A stretch of 64,000 bases of DNA from Acanthococcus lagerstroemiae. Lineage: Eukaryota > Arthropoda > Insecta > Hemiptera > Eriococcidae. The position numbers were made by a program, and so were the translations under genes. The notes beneath the pieces were generated by a model. The model worked only from the letters and a program-made list of their open reading frames with translations, was not told where the DNA came from and searched no databases. Positions 24,596 through 36,067 of the stretch are shown here, one piece after another; position 1 is the first letter of the stretch; each line of letters starts with the position of its first letter. Location: contig CM063107.1 in assembly GCA_031841125.1 (NCBI GenBank), forward strand, positions 61,515,814 to 61,579,813, given 5' to 3'.

Positions 24596-25690
24596 CTAGG
24601 CTTTGTGCCCAAAACGCTCTCCATGCATTTGCTCTTCTGATTTTAATTTCATTTTCAGTTTTGTTCGGCCCAGATACTTATACTCGGAAGCCACCTCGAT
24701 CATTTCATTATTGATTTTGATCTCGCCAAAGGAGATTATATTGGTTAAAATTTTTGTTTGGGTAAAGTTGATGGGGAGCTCTACTTTCTCGCTCTCTCTC
24801 ATCAGGCCTTCAGAAATACTCCGAAGTTCGTCTGCATTTTTTGCGATGATAACAATATCATCTGCCAACCGGAGGTTATTCAAATTTTTGGGTTTATCAA
24901 AGTAGAGCCCTATAATTTTAATTCCCCTCCCTTTCCATAGATTTGCCAAAACACTTCCTCTAGCACTGCGTTAAACAGATTGGGGGAAAGGGGTCTCCCT
25001 GTTTGACTCCTGTGTTGATTTTAATACTATCAGTCGCTTAATCTAGTTTTATGGTTGCTAGAGAGTTTGAGCAAAGGTCGATTAAAATTTCGATAATTTT
25101 TTTAGGAACCCCTTGTTTCGCCAAAGCTAACCAAATACTATCGTGACAGATGGAGTGAAACGCTTTGGTAAAATCTGCGAACATTAACGCTATTTCGAAT
25201 TGGTATTACTTTGTTTTCTCAAGAATTTGGTTCAGGGTATGTATATGATCAGTTTTACTAGATTTTTTCCGGAAACCGGCCTGTTCGATGGGTAGCTGAG
25301 CGTCAAGGTTGTTGTAGATTTTATTTTTGATTGTTTCATAAATAGCTTACAAATGTTTGATGAGAGGCTGATAGGCCGATAGTTATTTATGTCCGATCTG
25401 TCTCCCTTTTTGTGTAACAGAATGATTTATGATGAGTACCACTGATTAGGTGAGCGACCCGAGGAGAGAATGCAGTTAAATAGTGAGGTCAGTGGGCGCG
25501 CTAGGGTGCCCCAGCATTTTCAGAGCCTCGTTCTCTACACCAACCGAACCTGGAGTCCAGTTGAGTTTCAGTTCCTCCAATGCCCTTCCTACCTCTTTTA
25601 CATGTATGTTTGGAATATCGTCTCTATTGGTCAGATGGTCGGCACCGGTCAGTGTTACTTGCACCTTGCAGTTCCAGTTATATCGCTAAC
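24596..25690 (-). mobile_element. RTE-clade LINE fragment (RT domain)
   Basis: Minus-strand RT of an RTE element with frameshifts. In order: a segment like the pre-RT region (DIPNIHVKEVGRALEEL, 25476-25664), NNYRPISLSSNI, QAGFRKKSSKTDHIH, MFADFTKAFHSICHDS, GVKQGDPFPP, and NLRLADDIVIIAKNADEL, where the catalytic ADD is intact. It continues to EYKYLGR and stops near the junction with the R1-like fragment below. Two stops inside the palm region show it is dead. Confidence 0.85.
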
Positions 25691-25696
25691 GTAACC

Positions 25697-27478
25697 TCCT
25701 TCTCTTCGACATCGAGGAATCAGTAGAAGAGGAAGAAATCGCGGCAGCAGTAGGGGCCACCCAGAGGCCGATCCTGCAACGAATGCGAGGAGGAGGAATG
25801 ATGGCGAAGGTGCTGGTACCAATCAGCAAGGGCCAGGAAATCCTGAAGGGAAGACATGCATGTGAAGATCAGTTGGAGCAACTCTAGGGTTCGGTCTCTA
25901 GAGAAGATGAGCAGCACCCCCAGGTGCTACAGGTGCCTGCGTCCTGAGCACATGGCCAAGGAGTGCCAGAACCAGGACCTGGAGCGTCTGTGCTACCGCT
26001 GCGAGGAGAGCGGACATATTCCGGCGGTATGCAGCGCCGAAGCATCTTGCCCCGTATGCAAGAAAATCGAGAGGCAAGACAGCAGGCACACCCTGGGAGG
26101 ACGCGCATGTTAGGCAAAGGCAGTGAGTGGCAGATGACGAAAGGGATGAGCCAGTTACGATGACCTTCTCCGTGCTACAGATAAATCTGAACCATTGCAG
26201 GATGGCTCAGGATTTGATGTTGGAGGCTGTGGCACGGAGGAGGATCGACGTGATGCTAGTGAGCGAATCCTACAAGTTGGATGATGTTGTGGGTGGCTTA
26301 GTGGCCATTGGTGTGAGTCCTGACTGTCCGTTAGCTCTGAGCAAGGTAGAGAGAGGCGACGGGTATGTCGCGGTGGAGATTGGGGAGTGAAGATGTACAG
26401 CTGTTACTTCTCCTGCAACAGATCGCTGGCAGAATTCCAGGCCTACCTTACTCAGCTGGAGAGGAGTACTTTCAGGGGAAGCAAGATGATAGTGGCCGGC
26501 GACTTCAATGCCAAGTCAGAAGAGTGGTTCGAAGGCCGCATAGATGTGAAAGGAGCGCTGCTGGGCGAGTTTGCGACGAGCAAAAGCGCCTGGTGCCGAT
26601 GAACAACAGCGCCGCCTATACCCGCTTTCACCAAGAGTATGGGTCAAACATCGACGTAACGTTTGCCACAGAATGTCAAGCCCGACAGATCCGGAGCTGG
26701 GCGATACTGGAAGAGGAGTCGGGAAGCGATCACAACTACATCACCTTTGCTGTAACAAGGGAGAGAGCGGTCGCTACTCCAATGAAGATGGCAAGATGGG
26801 CGACTAGCAAGCTGGACAAGGACAAACTGGAAGCAGTCTTGCTAACCAGCAGTTGCGGCAGAGAAGAGGGGGCGGCGCAGAAGCTACATCGAAGAGTAGT
26901 TGCCGTCTGCGATGCCGTGATGCCCCGCCATGGTCCGCCGAGGAAAAAAGGAGAGACATATTGGTGGACCGCGGGCATTGCCCATCTAAAGTCCGAGGCC
27001 AATCGGTTGCGCAGAAGAAATCAGCGTACACGTGGTCGAGAGAAGGCGCAACTGGTGGCCAAGGAAAACCAGCGCGCTCGGAAAAACCTGAAGACTGCAA
27101 TCAGACACAGCAAGCTGAGATGCTGGAGAGAGCTGTGCAGCCAGGTAGAGGATGACCCCTTTGGAAAACCCTACCGAATAGTGATGAAGAAGGTCGGGGG
27201 CCCTCCCATAATCGCGCGTATGGAGTCGGGCACAGTGGAACAGATAGTGGACCATCTATTTCCACAACGCCCAGCACCAATGGACACATCTCTGGAAGTG
27301 GACGCCATACAAATCGACGCGACAGTAGAGATAGAATATGTACGAAAGCAAAGAAGGCGCCGGGACCAGATGGGATACCGAATAGTGGTGTGGTACGTCA
27401 TCCATTAGGCCGACCCGGGAATACTGGCTGCAGTCTTCAATGTAGCGCTAAGCGCAATAGGAATAGACAGGACACGTA
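25697..27478 (+). mobile_element. R1-like LINE fragment (ORF1 end, endonuclease, RT start)
   Basis: Plus-strand element. ORF1's end has two intact CCHC knuckles (CYRCLRPEHMAKEC, then CYRCEESGHIPAVC) and CPVCKK. ORF2 starts in another frame with FSVLQINLNHCRMAQDLM, VMLVSESYKL, and later IVAGDFNAKSEEWF, the endonuclease signature, after a frameshift near 26390. The frame then passes the GSDHNYITF motif and reaches KKAPGPDGIPN-like sequence near 27350, where the RT begins. It is cut off near 27478, so the whole polymerase is missing. The wording is that of R1-type elements. The shared part is inverted relative to 23850-24595. Confidence 0.85.
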
Positions 27479-27951
27479 GCCTTACTATACAGTACTACCG
27501 TCAATCATACAGACGTACACATTGTCTAAGAAATCTCAGTAGCCGGATTTTATTGTAAAACACTGATGACAGAGGATAACACCCGAAAACTATTTGCAAC
27601 AATCTGGGTTACATCAATGGAATAAATAAGGGAATTCTTTTCAAGTTAACATTCTAACTGACCGAAATTAAGAGATAGCATCGAAGTTGTCGACACAAAC
27701 CGTAAACCTTTTTAAACACTACCTACCGAGATAGAGGTATGTGTACATCAAAAATACTATTTGTACTGTTCCAGATAGGAAAATGTCGACCAATCGATTA
27801 GGGAGAAACAATTGGGAAGATTTACATTAAACATGTATACAAATATATAGGTATTTAGTATCTGCCAAGCAAAAAGGAAGGTTGCATTCAGAGGAGACCT
27901 ATAACACTACTCTATCTTATAACCAATCGTCAACTCAAAAAGATAACAAAC
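27479..27951. other. Spacer 3' of UGT exon E4
   Basis: About 470 bases without a recognisable gene, lying in the presumed intron just after E4. Nothing resembling a UGT second exon was seen here. Confidence 0.4.
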
Positions 27952-28776
27952 CTTTGATAGTGGACCAGGTTGCTTGATATGGATTCCACCAATAGGTACG
28001 ACTCCCGGAACCAGCGGTATTGCGGGATTCAAGCTTTCATGTGTGTTGATGAATATAATGCTCGTATTCCTCACAATGTCGAACAACGATGGAGCTGCGG
28101 GGCCCAAGTAATACTCGATAATTTTTTCTTCATTTTCTAAAATCATATTATTATGACCCACTATGGAAACCAAGTATAACAATGTATTTTGAAACCTCTG
28201 CGTGAAAGTCATTGTTGATAAATAGCCGGATAATATGTGCGGTATATAACTGGGGGTTGCAGGGTTGCCCATCCTATCAGAAAGCCACGGCATTAACATG
28301 TTTGATATGCACGTGACAGTCGGTACTCCAAATTTATTCGCGAATAATTGCATCACATCAGAGACGAACGATTCAGTAATCAACAAATCATATTTTTCGG
28401 TCGAATTCATCAACGCTTTAAGAGGAGAACAGTTTTCGATTGACTCAGTGGTAAAGATAGTTTTAGTGATCGTGAATAACCACACCGCATGACTATATGG
28501 CATTGCTGCCTCCGACTTCCTTGTCTCTATGTCCATTGAATAAACTCCCCGAGGACTGAAACAGCCACTAATATCGACTTCATTATAGTTCGGTATGGCT
28601 TGCTTTTTCGGGAAAGGATCGTAAATAGTTATATGATGTCCCATCTCAACCAAACGCATTATTAACGGATCAATGACGGCGTAATGACTTTTCACATGAA
28701 TTGGATACACAGCAAGAATATTGTACGAGAATCCAACGCGAATGAAAATTGTTAATAACAACACCGACGGAATCAT
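27952..28776 (-). CDS. UDP-glycosyltransferase first coding exon E4
   Basis: 275 codons. Signal peptide MIPSVLLLTIFIRVGFS, one residue shorter than in the other copies, so the catalytic His of KSHY is residue 31. Then DPLIMRLVEMGHHIT, CSPLKALMNST, KYDLLITESF with the likely catalytic Asp, and NPATPSYIPHILSGY. Ends GPLSK with a GTTTGT donor in phase 0. It has an unusual acceptor-side segment (GCFSPRGVYSMDIETRKSE) where other copies have a phenylalanine-rich loop, so its substrate range may differ; that is inference. The start is the Met after CFHK because it aligns with the paralogues; the open frame upstream of it is not conserved. No frame damage. Confidence 0.93.
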
Positions 28777-30868
28777 TTTGTGAAAACACGCGAACCAATT
28801 GATAAAATTTTTCATATGCAAGGAAAAAATTACTGAAATCGACACCAAAAGATCTGCAACGTAAGTACAAAGCCACAAAAATCAGATCAGATCACGTTTA
28901 CAGTACAACGCTGATGTACACAGTAATAAGGTACAGCAAGAGAGAGGATGCAGATAGAAGCTAGAACATTTTCACACTGATAATGTAGGTACAATATTCA
29001 TCAGTAAGCAGCAGATAAGGGAACAATCTAATACTAATTTACGAAACATTGAACTCAAGTATTTGATGAGGTAAATTTAAATCGACTAGAAGAAAAAAAA
29101 GAATCTGAAATCTTTCAAGGCATAAATCATATTTGATTTGATTTGATTTATTGAGAATTAGCCCTCCACAACAACCTGATGGCCAATTATAGTGAGGGGC
29201 ATATACAAAATTTCTTAATTAAGTACATAAAGAAAGAAAAGAAAAGAAAAAAACATAAAAGAAAGGAAAGAAAAAGTAACTAAAGAAAAAGAAAGAGGAA
29301 AAAGACAACTGAAAGAGAGAAAGAATAAAAAATAATAATAATAAAAATTAATTAAATTAAATTAAATGAAAAATAAGATACCTAGTTTTCGAATCGCCAG
29401 CCATTCCCCTGTGTCCCTACCCCATCCACCCACCAATCGTAGGCCACCCCCGTAACCTCACTCCCAGCGATACCTAGCCCCGTCTTGGGGATAGTTTATC
29501 TTTTAAACCAACACAACAGAGGAAACGAACAAGAAGAATTGATATATATAATTATTCGAGGAAAGGGTTAGTTGTACAGAAAAGCTCAGCTGAAGAACTC
29601 ATTGATGTCACGTTTGAATTTTAATTGATTCAGTGAGTCAAGAATATCTAGGCTTTTGTCTAATTCTACCATGTTGTTATACAACTTCATAATGCGGTTG
29701 AATGGAGCATTCATAAAATGACCAGTGTGAATTACCGGAAGTAAGAATACGTCGGTCCTTCTACTATTGAAACTCGGTAAACGTATTCTTACATTCTCAA
29801 AAGTAACATCGGTTCATTTATCTTGTTATGAATTATTTTGTGTAGAAAGACCAGGCCAGCTATGTTCCTTCTTCCGCTTAGGCTTTTAGTTTCATAGCTC
29901 GAAGGGGCGGTTCCAAGGCTTGGGTGAGAGAAAAATTGAAAAGGGGCTCGGAAAATATGGTGAACATGTTCACGCTTCATCTGAAATTACAGCACTGAGC
30001 GATCTATAACTGATTGATTGAAATTAAAGTACCACTAAAATATGAGTGAATATGTGTAGATGAGTATCTACCAGTCCTCAAAGTCCTCCAAGTTTCCAAA
30101 AGTTTTCTATTTCGAAACAAGATCTCCCAGGATCCCACAAATCTTCAGTTTTAATAAGAAGTACCTATCCCAGAAATTGGTAACGGAAACATGCAGCCAA
30201 AATAAAAATATTATTGAAAAATCCTCTTTTAAGAGTTATTAACAATAACTGACCATGCAAACCTGAAAGAAAATCAGAAAATGAATCTCTCCAAGTCTCC
30301 AATAGTTTTCCATTTTTGCTTTTCGATTTCGGGATACACCTTTGACACCTAACAAATTCCTAAACGACTATTCATGATACGAATTACGAGAAAATATCTA
30401 CACGCAGCTTGAGATGGAAAAATCAAAAATGCATAGGGCAAATTTATAGCTCAGGAGATCTTCCATTGCGGCCTCTAAGAGGATTCAACAACGCTTTAGA
30501 AAATAAACTTCGGACTTAACCAGCTTTAAAGAAATATCAGCTATTCTTGTCATGGAAACATGAACTGATTATGAGCCGCTCAGTGCATAACACTCGACGT
30601 TTACCTATTCTCAGAATCCAGAATTCCATCAATTAGAACGTAACTTTTAACTCAGGACAGGTCTGGTACCAGAATTCTTCTACAGAGGTAATTTTCACAG
30701 TGTTGACCCGGTGTAAAAGTGAATTTAAAAAAAAACACTCATCTATTTTTTTCAATTTTTCGGTGAATTTCTACAAAAAATTCATATTTTACACGGTTGT
30801 GGGGGATTACACCTCCGTATTAAAATCGACTATGACTCAAGAAAAGATATTTAACCTTCCGTAACAGA
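28777..30868. other. Spacer 5' of UGT exon E4
   Basis: The first 250 bases should hold the E4 leader and promoter; no clear TATA box was found. A TTTGATTTGATTTGATTTA run at 29133 resembles the tail of the RTE copy at 17.0 kb. It is followed by a purine-rich AAAGAAAGG tract (29225-29350). From 29390 to 30000 the sequence (for example 'gtgaattaccggaag' and 'ttcatttatcttgttatgaatta') looks like the inverted remnant of a retroelement 3' region, but no domain can be read. The rest is unremarkable AT-rich DNA. Confidence 0.35.
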
Positions 30869-31119
30869 CAGTGGCGTAGCCAAGGGGGGATTAGGGGGAT
30901 CCCCCCCCCCTTGAGATGAGACTTTTTTATATGCTGGCAGTATCACAGTAAATGTACGAAATGAAATTTAAATTTAGATGCCTAATTGAAGTTGAAACGC
31001 ACAACATACTGATAGTCAATGTAAAAACATACAGTTCCTATTAGGTGTACCCCCCCCCCGCACAAAATTTTGCTGATCCCCTCCTTTGGAAAAATCCTGG
31101 CTACGCCACTGGTAACAAA
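30861..31119. mobile_element. CAGTGGCGTAGCC-ended hAT-like MITE
   Basis: 243 bp (30869-31111) with ends CAGTGGCGTAGCCA and, inverted, CAGTGGCGTAGCCA, flanked by GTAACAGA and GTAACAAA, an 8-bp target duplication with one difference. The interior has G and C runs next to each end. Same family as 46210-46365. An 8-bp duplication and CAG ends are those of hAT elements. Confidence 0.85.
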
Positions 31120-31729
31120 GCAGCGAAGATACCAGCTATACTGATACCCCTTCTAGAATTTATAAAATTGTAAGGTTTAAACTTCCACAGACCTGACAAG
31201 AGAGAGGGAAAGAGTGATCCCTCTGATCCAGGCTTTTTCTGAGAGACCAGATCTTTCCAACAGAGGGGAGTTTTAAATGCCTATATCGACATGAATATGT
31301 CAAAGCTCACCACGCAAAAGAGAAAAATTTAACAGAAAAGACGCCGCAAAAAACGTTCCACAGGAAAACGTTACCATTGTGATGTAGTTGCGTATTCCTC
31401 TTTATGCGGTCATTCGTTTCATCACGTTTCGACTGGAAGACACGGAGATTGCCGGGCGATGCCGAGAATGGACGACTAGACAAAAGGCATTGGAATGTGG
31501 GTACTGCTCGTTAACGCAGTTGCCAAGATGGCATATCAACGTATCAATGTGCTGTGCAGAAGTCGGACTCTTTCTTTCTTCTTTTTTTCTTTCTCTCTAT
31601 ACTAGATTTTTTATACTACGTATACTTTCCCAGGCCCGGAGTTTCTTTTGACAGCGCTAAACTTGCATACAAATAGCTACAAACAAATAGGTATAACACT
31701 CTTGTTCTTGATACTGAAGAGGGTCCACG
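31120..31729. other. Spacer with a dispersed repeat fragment
   Basis: About 115 bases (31283-31395) match 52010-52130 in the same orientation, sharing GACATGAATATG, GAGAAAAATT and GTGATGTAGTTGCGTA. The copies are much diverged and the identity of the repeat is unknown. A plus-strand frame of 87 codons at 31388-31651 has no recognisable domain. Confidence 0.4.
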
Positions 31730-31862
31730 TGTCCAAGTAATGTTCAGTAATTTCTTATTCGCCTTCTAGAGACAATTTATAGTAACGATAGCAAGGTATT
31801 GGGAACCCTTTCAATGAAAGCCATTCTAGATAAATAATCGGTTTATATGTGAATCGGTGCAT
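31730..31862 (-). pseudogene. Relic UGT first exon, fragment of residues ~190-235
   Basis: Translates on the minus strand, across one stop and a frameshift, to API-HI, DYLSRMAFIERVPNTLLSLL and RRRIRNY, clearly the SGYLSRMSFIERVHNTLLYLIS segment of the UGT first exons. It ends at a piece like YLGSSAP that is cut short. It lies between E4 and E5 in the same orientation, and is the 3' part of an eighth, dead copy whose 5' scrap is at 32823-32884. Confidence 0.8.
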
Positions 31863-32223
31863 GCAAAAACAGGTTAAGTCACATTTTTGAAATTTTACAG
31901 GAGAGTAAAAAAACGTTTTACAGAAAATATGGTATTTTTGATGAGAAAAATGTTGCCGGTCTCGATTTTCGTGTATCTGTTAACGCTAGCGGGATATATT
32001 GCAAAAAGAAAATAGACTTAACCTGTTTTCACGCGCAAGCTCTAAAAAATCCTGTCTATGGAAAGTTTTTGGGAAAATTTTCAGAATTATTTCTATATAG
32101 GGGAAAACTCACCTTTTACATCATAATGTAAGATAATTGCGTGCTTTATTATAAATCTTACAAAATAATCGGAATTGCGAATCAAAATTTTAATTTTATT
32201 CAAAACTTTCTTTCAAATCTTAC

Positions 32224-32408
32224 AAAATACCCATAGGCGTAAATAGTGGGGGCTTGGGGGGCTTAGCCCCCTCCCAAACTTCTAAATAGCCCCTACAAAC
32301 CCTGAGAAATGACCAAAGAAAATGATGCGGAGGGGTGATGTTGCTTCATAATACGGTGGCTTAAGCCCCCCCCCAGTTCTGAGCCCTATTTGCGTTTCTG
32401 GAAATACC
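32224..32408. mobile_element. Small hAT-like MITE inside the relic UGT exon
   Basis: 169 bp (32232-32400) with ends CATAGGCGTAAATAG and, inverted, CAGAAACGCAAATAG, flanked by AAAATACC and GAAATACC (8 bp, one difference). The interior has the G-run/C-run layout of the other small elements here. Confidence 0.75.
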
Positions 32409-32822
32409 TAATCATTACAACAAACGTTTCACTTTCTTTTCTTTATTAAGAATTCTATCATACTTTTACTTTTTTTTAAACCGAACTCGTTTTCCCTGTT
32501 TGGCAGAAATAGGTTGTAGAGAATTTTCCTCCATAATGAAATGAAATTCATAAAAAATGACATTCTATATTGGACGACCACTTTTTTGAAAATCAAAAAA
32601 CTGACTTTATACAGAATTCCAAATTTGGGAAAATTATGCGCGTTAGCAGGATCAACTCTCAGGGAGTGAAAATAGACTCCTTTGGCTACTCATGGGCGGT
32701 TAGAGATTGTTTTTAACCATATTACAACCTGAGATATTGCGATTTCAACAATGGCGTTCCATATTTGATGACTCCCCCTATCGATTTTTCATTTTAGTAA
32801 GATAGAGCTTTTGTTTCCTTAA

Positions 32823-32884
32823 ATGATGACATGGTATCTTAGCTCGGCTGATCGCACCATCAGAAGATCTGCGACCACGTACTC
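32823..32884 (-). pseudogene. Relic UGT first exon, fragment of residues ~33-53
   Basis: Minus-strand translation YVVADLLMVRSAELRYHVII matches HYAVIDPLMVRLAELGHHITI of the live exons. The catalytic His position has been lost. At 32885 the similarity stops at CAGGCGTGGATATG, which is the end sequence of the small elements at 21538 and 33647, so an insertion probably cut it there. Confidence 0.75.
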
Positions 32885-33969
32885 AGGCGTGGATATGCGG
32901 GGAGGACAAATGGGGCAGTTGTTCCTCCTAGATAAAAATATTTTTATTAGAAATGCTCCAAGAAAATATTAATATTCCTATGCACTTACGAATACATTGT
33001 TGGCTCCGCAACCTTAATCATGATATCATCAAGAAATCGACACTCACCTGAAACAAATAAAAACATGGGAAGTTAGAGCATTGTTTTAGATACCTACATG
33101 TATAGATATTTTGGATGAGATTTGCGCCGCGGCCCGGGGGAAACTGCCCTTTCAGAGCAAAATATTTCAATTGAAAATGCTTAATACATACAGCTAGCCA
33201 GTAAGATAATGATGATATATTATTTAATTTCTCGAATGGTAGGCTACGTCTCCCCTTTCCTCTTACCTGCGCTAATCTTTTCATGTGTGAGAAATTATGT
33301 AGCGAACTAGTAATTAGGTAGCTCTCTGCAATGATACAGACAACGAAGTTTTTACCCCTTCAAAATTAAAACGAATGGTAAATACCTATCGTGAAATAAA
33401 ATCTGTTACCTCAAGATCCAGCCACACAGAGAGACAAATAGCAAAAATCAGTCAATCGAGAGACAGCCAGCTAGCCCATGACGTCCGGTAGACAAACAGA
33501 AAAGAGGAAACACACACAAAACAGATAGCCAGTCAGTAATTTCCATAAGTGTTCCCCCCTCTCTCATTTTCAGGGTGCCGGATTTACATTAGGGGCATAG
33601 AAATTCACCACCAAGCAAAACTGCAGCTCCACACAGAGATTTTGTACAGGCGTGGATACCAGGGGGGAAGGAACTCCCCCCCTCCACAACTTTTAAAAAA
33701 AAAGGTATACTAATATACCATTTTTTGATGCAGTACTACGTACTTCATTCATAAAAAAAAGTCACAGAAAAAAATTACCCTCCAGAATCCACCCCCCCCC
33801 CAAAAAAAAATCAAGTCTGGATCCGCGCCTGATAAGATTTTGTAACTGGCCCAAAATTGGACCGGGTAAAAACATTATTAGCTCAGAAAACGACGAACTT
33901 TCAGTAATGAAACAGCTGATTTAATTAGTGGGCGTAGCAGGAGCTACCCCAAAGCGATCCCCCTATTCT
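32885..33969. other. Spacer with a CAGGCGTGGAT-ended element
   Basis: No gene recognised. 33647-33831 (185 bp) is a small element with ends CAGGCGTGGATACC and, inverted, CAGGCGCGGATCC. GATTTTGTA precedes it and recurs four bases after its right end, so the duplication is approximate. The rest is AT-rich spacer. Confidence 0.45.
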
Positions 33970-34435
33970 GACGCAGGCTCGGGACGATTCCGGGATAGAG
34001 GGTGCGGTGTCCCAGGGCAAATTTAGCATGCGTGCATCGCCATATGCCCTTCTTTCATCGATTTATGATGTGATTGGTCTGAATGCAGAAAGATTATTGA
34101 TGCATCGTAATATGCTACTGGATTTAGTGAGAGAAAAATTTTCGAAGGCAGCTGATGTGATCGATTTTTGGGAAAAAGATATCAGTGCTCGTAAAAAATG
34201 ATAAATCGCTTTACTATGTCGATCAGGGAGTAGCGAAGAGTTTTCTCTGGAGGGGCAAAAGTGGTAAATTCCCGACTGACTCGAGTCAAGATTTCCAAGT
34301 ATCGAAATTTGTTTGTACTGGCAAAAAAAAAAAAAAAACTTTTTGACTAGCTGAATTTATCTAACTTTTGATCCATCTACTAAAATTTCCCAACTCCGGC
34401 GGAGGCTCGGGGGCAATAAGCTTGGTGATAGAAAT
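33969..34435. repeat. Dispersed repeat, left copy flanking a LINE
   Basis: 33969-34050 contains the block GCATGCGTGCATCGCCATA also seen (inverted) at 54217-54300 and near 1362. 34112-34435 is about 95% like 35123-35440, sharing ATGCTACTGGATTTA, GACTGACTCGAGTCAAGATT and GGGGGCAATAAGCTTG. Diverged inverted relatives of the GGCGGAGG...GACTAGCTG part lie at 41176-41355, and a direct one at 50650-50960. Confidence 0.7.
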
Positions 34436-34442
34436 AGTTCGA

Positions 34443-35119
34443 GAAAATATATGTCTCGGCCAAATACTAACTTTTGAAAATGCAGTAAAAAGGAGGTTAA
34501 CGTAAGAATTAACAAAGCGTGGAAAAAATTCTGGAGTCTAAAAGACATATTCAAAGGAAACGTCAGCTATAAAAACAAAAGCGAAATTTTCAATATGTGT
34601 GTTTTGCCTGTCTTAACATACGGATGTCAAACATGGCCATTATAAGTGCAAAAATTTCGAACAGAATTAGGATAACTCAAAACACAATGAAGAGATCAAT
34701 GTTGGGGATAACAAGAAGGGACAGGATAAGAATCTCGGTTATGAAAAGGAAATTAAAATTCAGTAAAAATTCAATTTGGCAGATCAAAAGAATAAAATGG
34801 GGGTGGGCGGGACACAACTCCCGTCTCAGAGACGAACGATGGACCTATAGGGCCACGTTTTGGCAACCGCTGGACGGCAAAAGAAGAAGAGGGAAACAAT
34901 CATTAAGACGGAAAGACGATATTAATAAATTTCTAAAAAGTAACAACTTCCAAAGAATAGCCAGGAATAGGAATGAATGGGAGCGTCTACAGGAGACCTT
35001 TACCCGGCATGGGTCAGGGGAGGCGCGAGCCCCACTTTGGGGCCGCTAATTCTTTATTTATGTATAATAAATTAATATTGTTTATTTATTCCCCCCAAAT
35101 AAAGGTTTTCTGAATTCTG
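34443..35119 (+). mobile_element. 5'-truncated RTE-like LINE
   Basis: Only the C-terminal part of ORF2 remains: CLGQILTFENAV, then AWKKFWSLKDIFKGN, VLPVLTYGCQTW, MKRSMLGITRRDRIR, WGWAGHNSRLRDERWTYR and a tail ending HGSGEARAPLWGR. It is followed by AT-rich DNA with AATAAAGG (35098-35105). The last 150 residues form one open frame (34597-35049). Short LINE copies truncated at the 5' end are the usual product of incomplete reverse transcription. It sits between two copies of the same 320-bp repeat. Confidence 0.85.
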
Positions 35120-35122
35120 AAT

Positions 35123-35440
35123 ATGCTACTGGATTTAATAAGAGAAAAACTTTCGAAGGCAGCTATGATGTGATCGAATTTTTGAAAAAAGATAGCAGTG
35201 CTTGTAAAAATGATAACTCAAATCGCTTTACTATGTCGATCAGGGACGTAGCGAAGAGTTTCCTCTCGAGGGGCAAAAGTGGGAAATTCCCGACTGACTC
35301 GAGTCAAGATTTCCAAGTATCGAAATTTGTTTGTAATGGCAAAAAAAAAACTTTTTGACTAGCTGGATTTTTCCAACTTTTGATCCATCTACTGAAATTT
35401 CCCAACTTCGGCGGAGGCTTGGGGGCAATAAGCTTGATGC
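35123..35440. repeat. Dispersed repeat, right copy flanking a LINE
   Basis: Close copy of 34112-34435 on the other side of the truncated LINE, with small indels, including a shorter A run after GGCAAAAAA. Either the LINE landed between two tandem copies, or the segment was duplicated. Confidence 0.7.
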
Positions 35441-36067
35441 CCTATCCCTTATTTTCGTCCTTGATGTCGATTAACCCTGACTGTTCCTGCTATCACCTGC
35501 ACCACAGAAAGGTCTTCCTCATCTTTGAGACGCATTAAAACATATCTCAGGTTTACACTGCGCGCCGACAGATTGAGCCACATAGCAATTTTACATGTGC
35601 ATCACGACATCGCGAGTATATCTAGACCAAACTAAAGCAGACGAGTTATTAAATAAATTGCTATCGAGAAATCATATTCGAACTGCTACCTACGTTTTTC
35701 ATCAAGAAAATTTCGTAGTTTAAGTTGTTTTATTGTTTTTGTCAAGTTGTATCCGATCTTCCTTAAGTATACGACGATTACCTACCTATTTTACTTTGAA
35801 GTAATGTGTTTGCCATTAATTGAAAAATATAATATTTTTACGGTTGAAAGTCTAACCCCTCCCCATTAAGAACTTTTTTAGATTATTTATATTACTATAT
35901 TTAGGAAAAACTTTGAGCACTACATGGGAAGATTCCAAGTTGCCGAGCTGAGGAATACCAAGGGACATTCACTAATGTGCTCTACTGCATCTTTGTACAG
36001 CGATCGCGAAACAGACCCAAAAATACCCATACGCGACAAACATTAATAACCGAAGAAGATAACGAAC
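35441..36067. other. Spacer 3' of UGT exon E5
   Basis: No gene. The last 100 bases before the E5 donor resemble the same region after E7 (words GACATTCACTA, CGCGAAACAGA, TACGCGACA, CATTAATAA, GAAGATAACGAACC), so the duplicated unit included at least 130 bases of intron. Confidence 0.45.

Noticed and set aside
31388..31651. 87-codon plus frame with several Cys residues
   Set aside because: No zinc-finger spacing repeats and no homology recognised; it is adjacent to a dispersed repeat.
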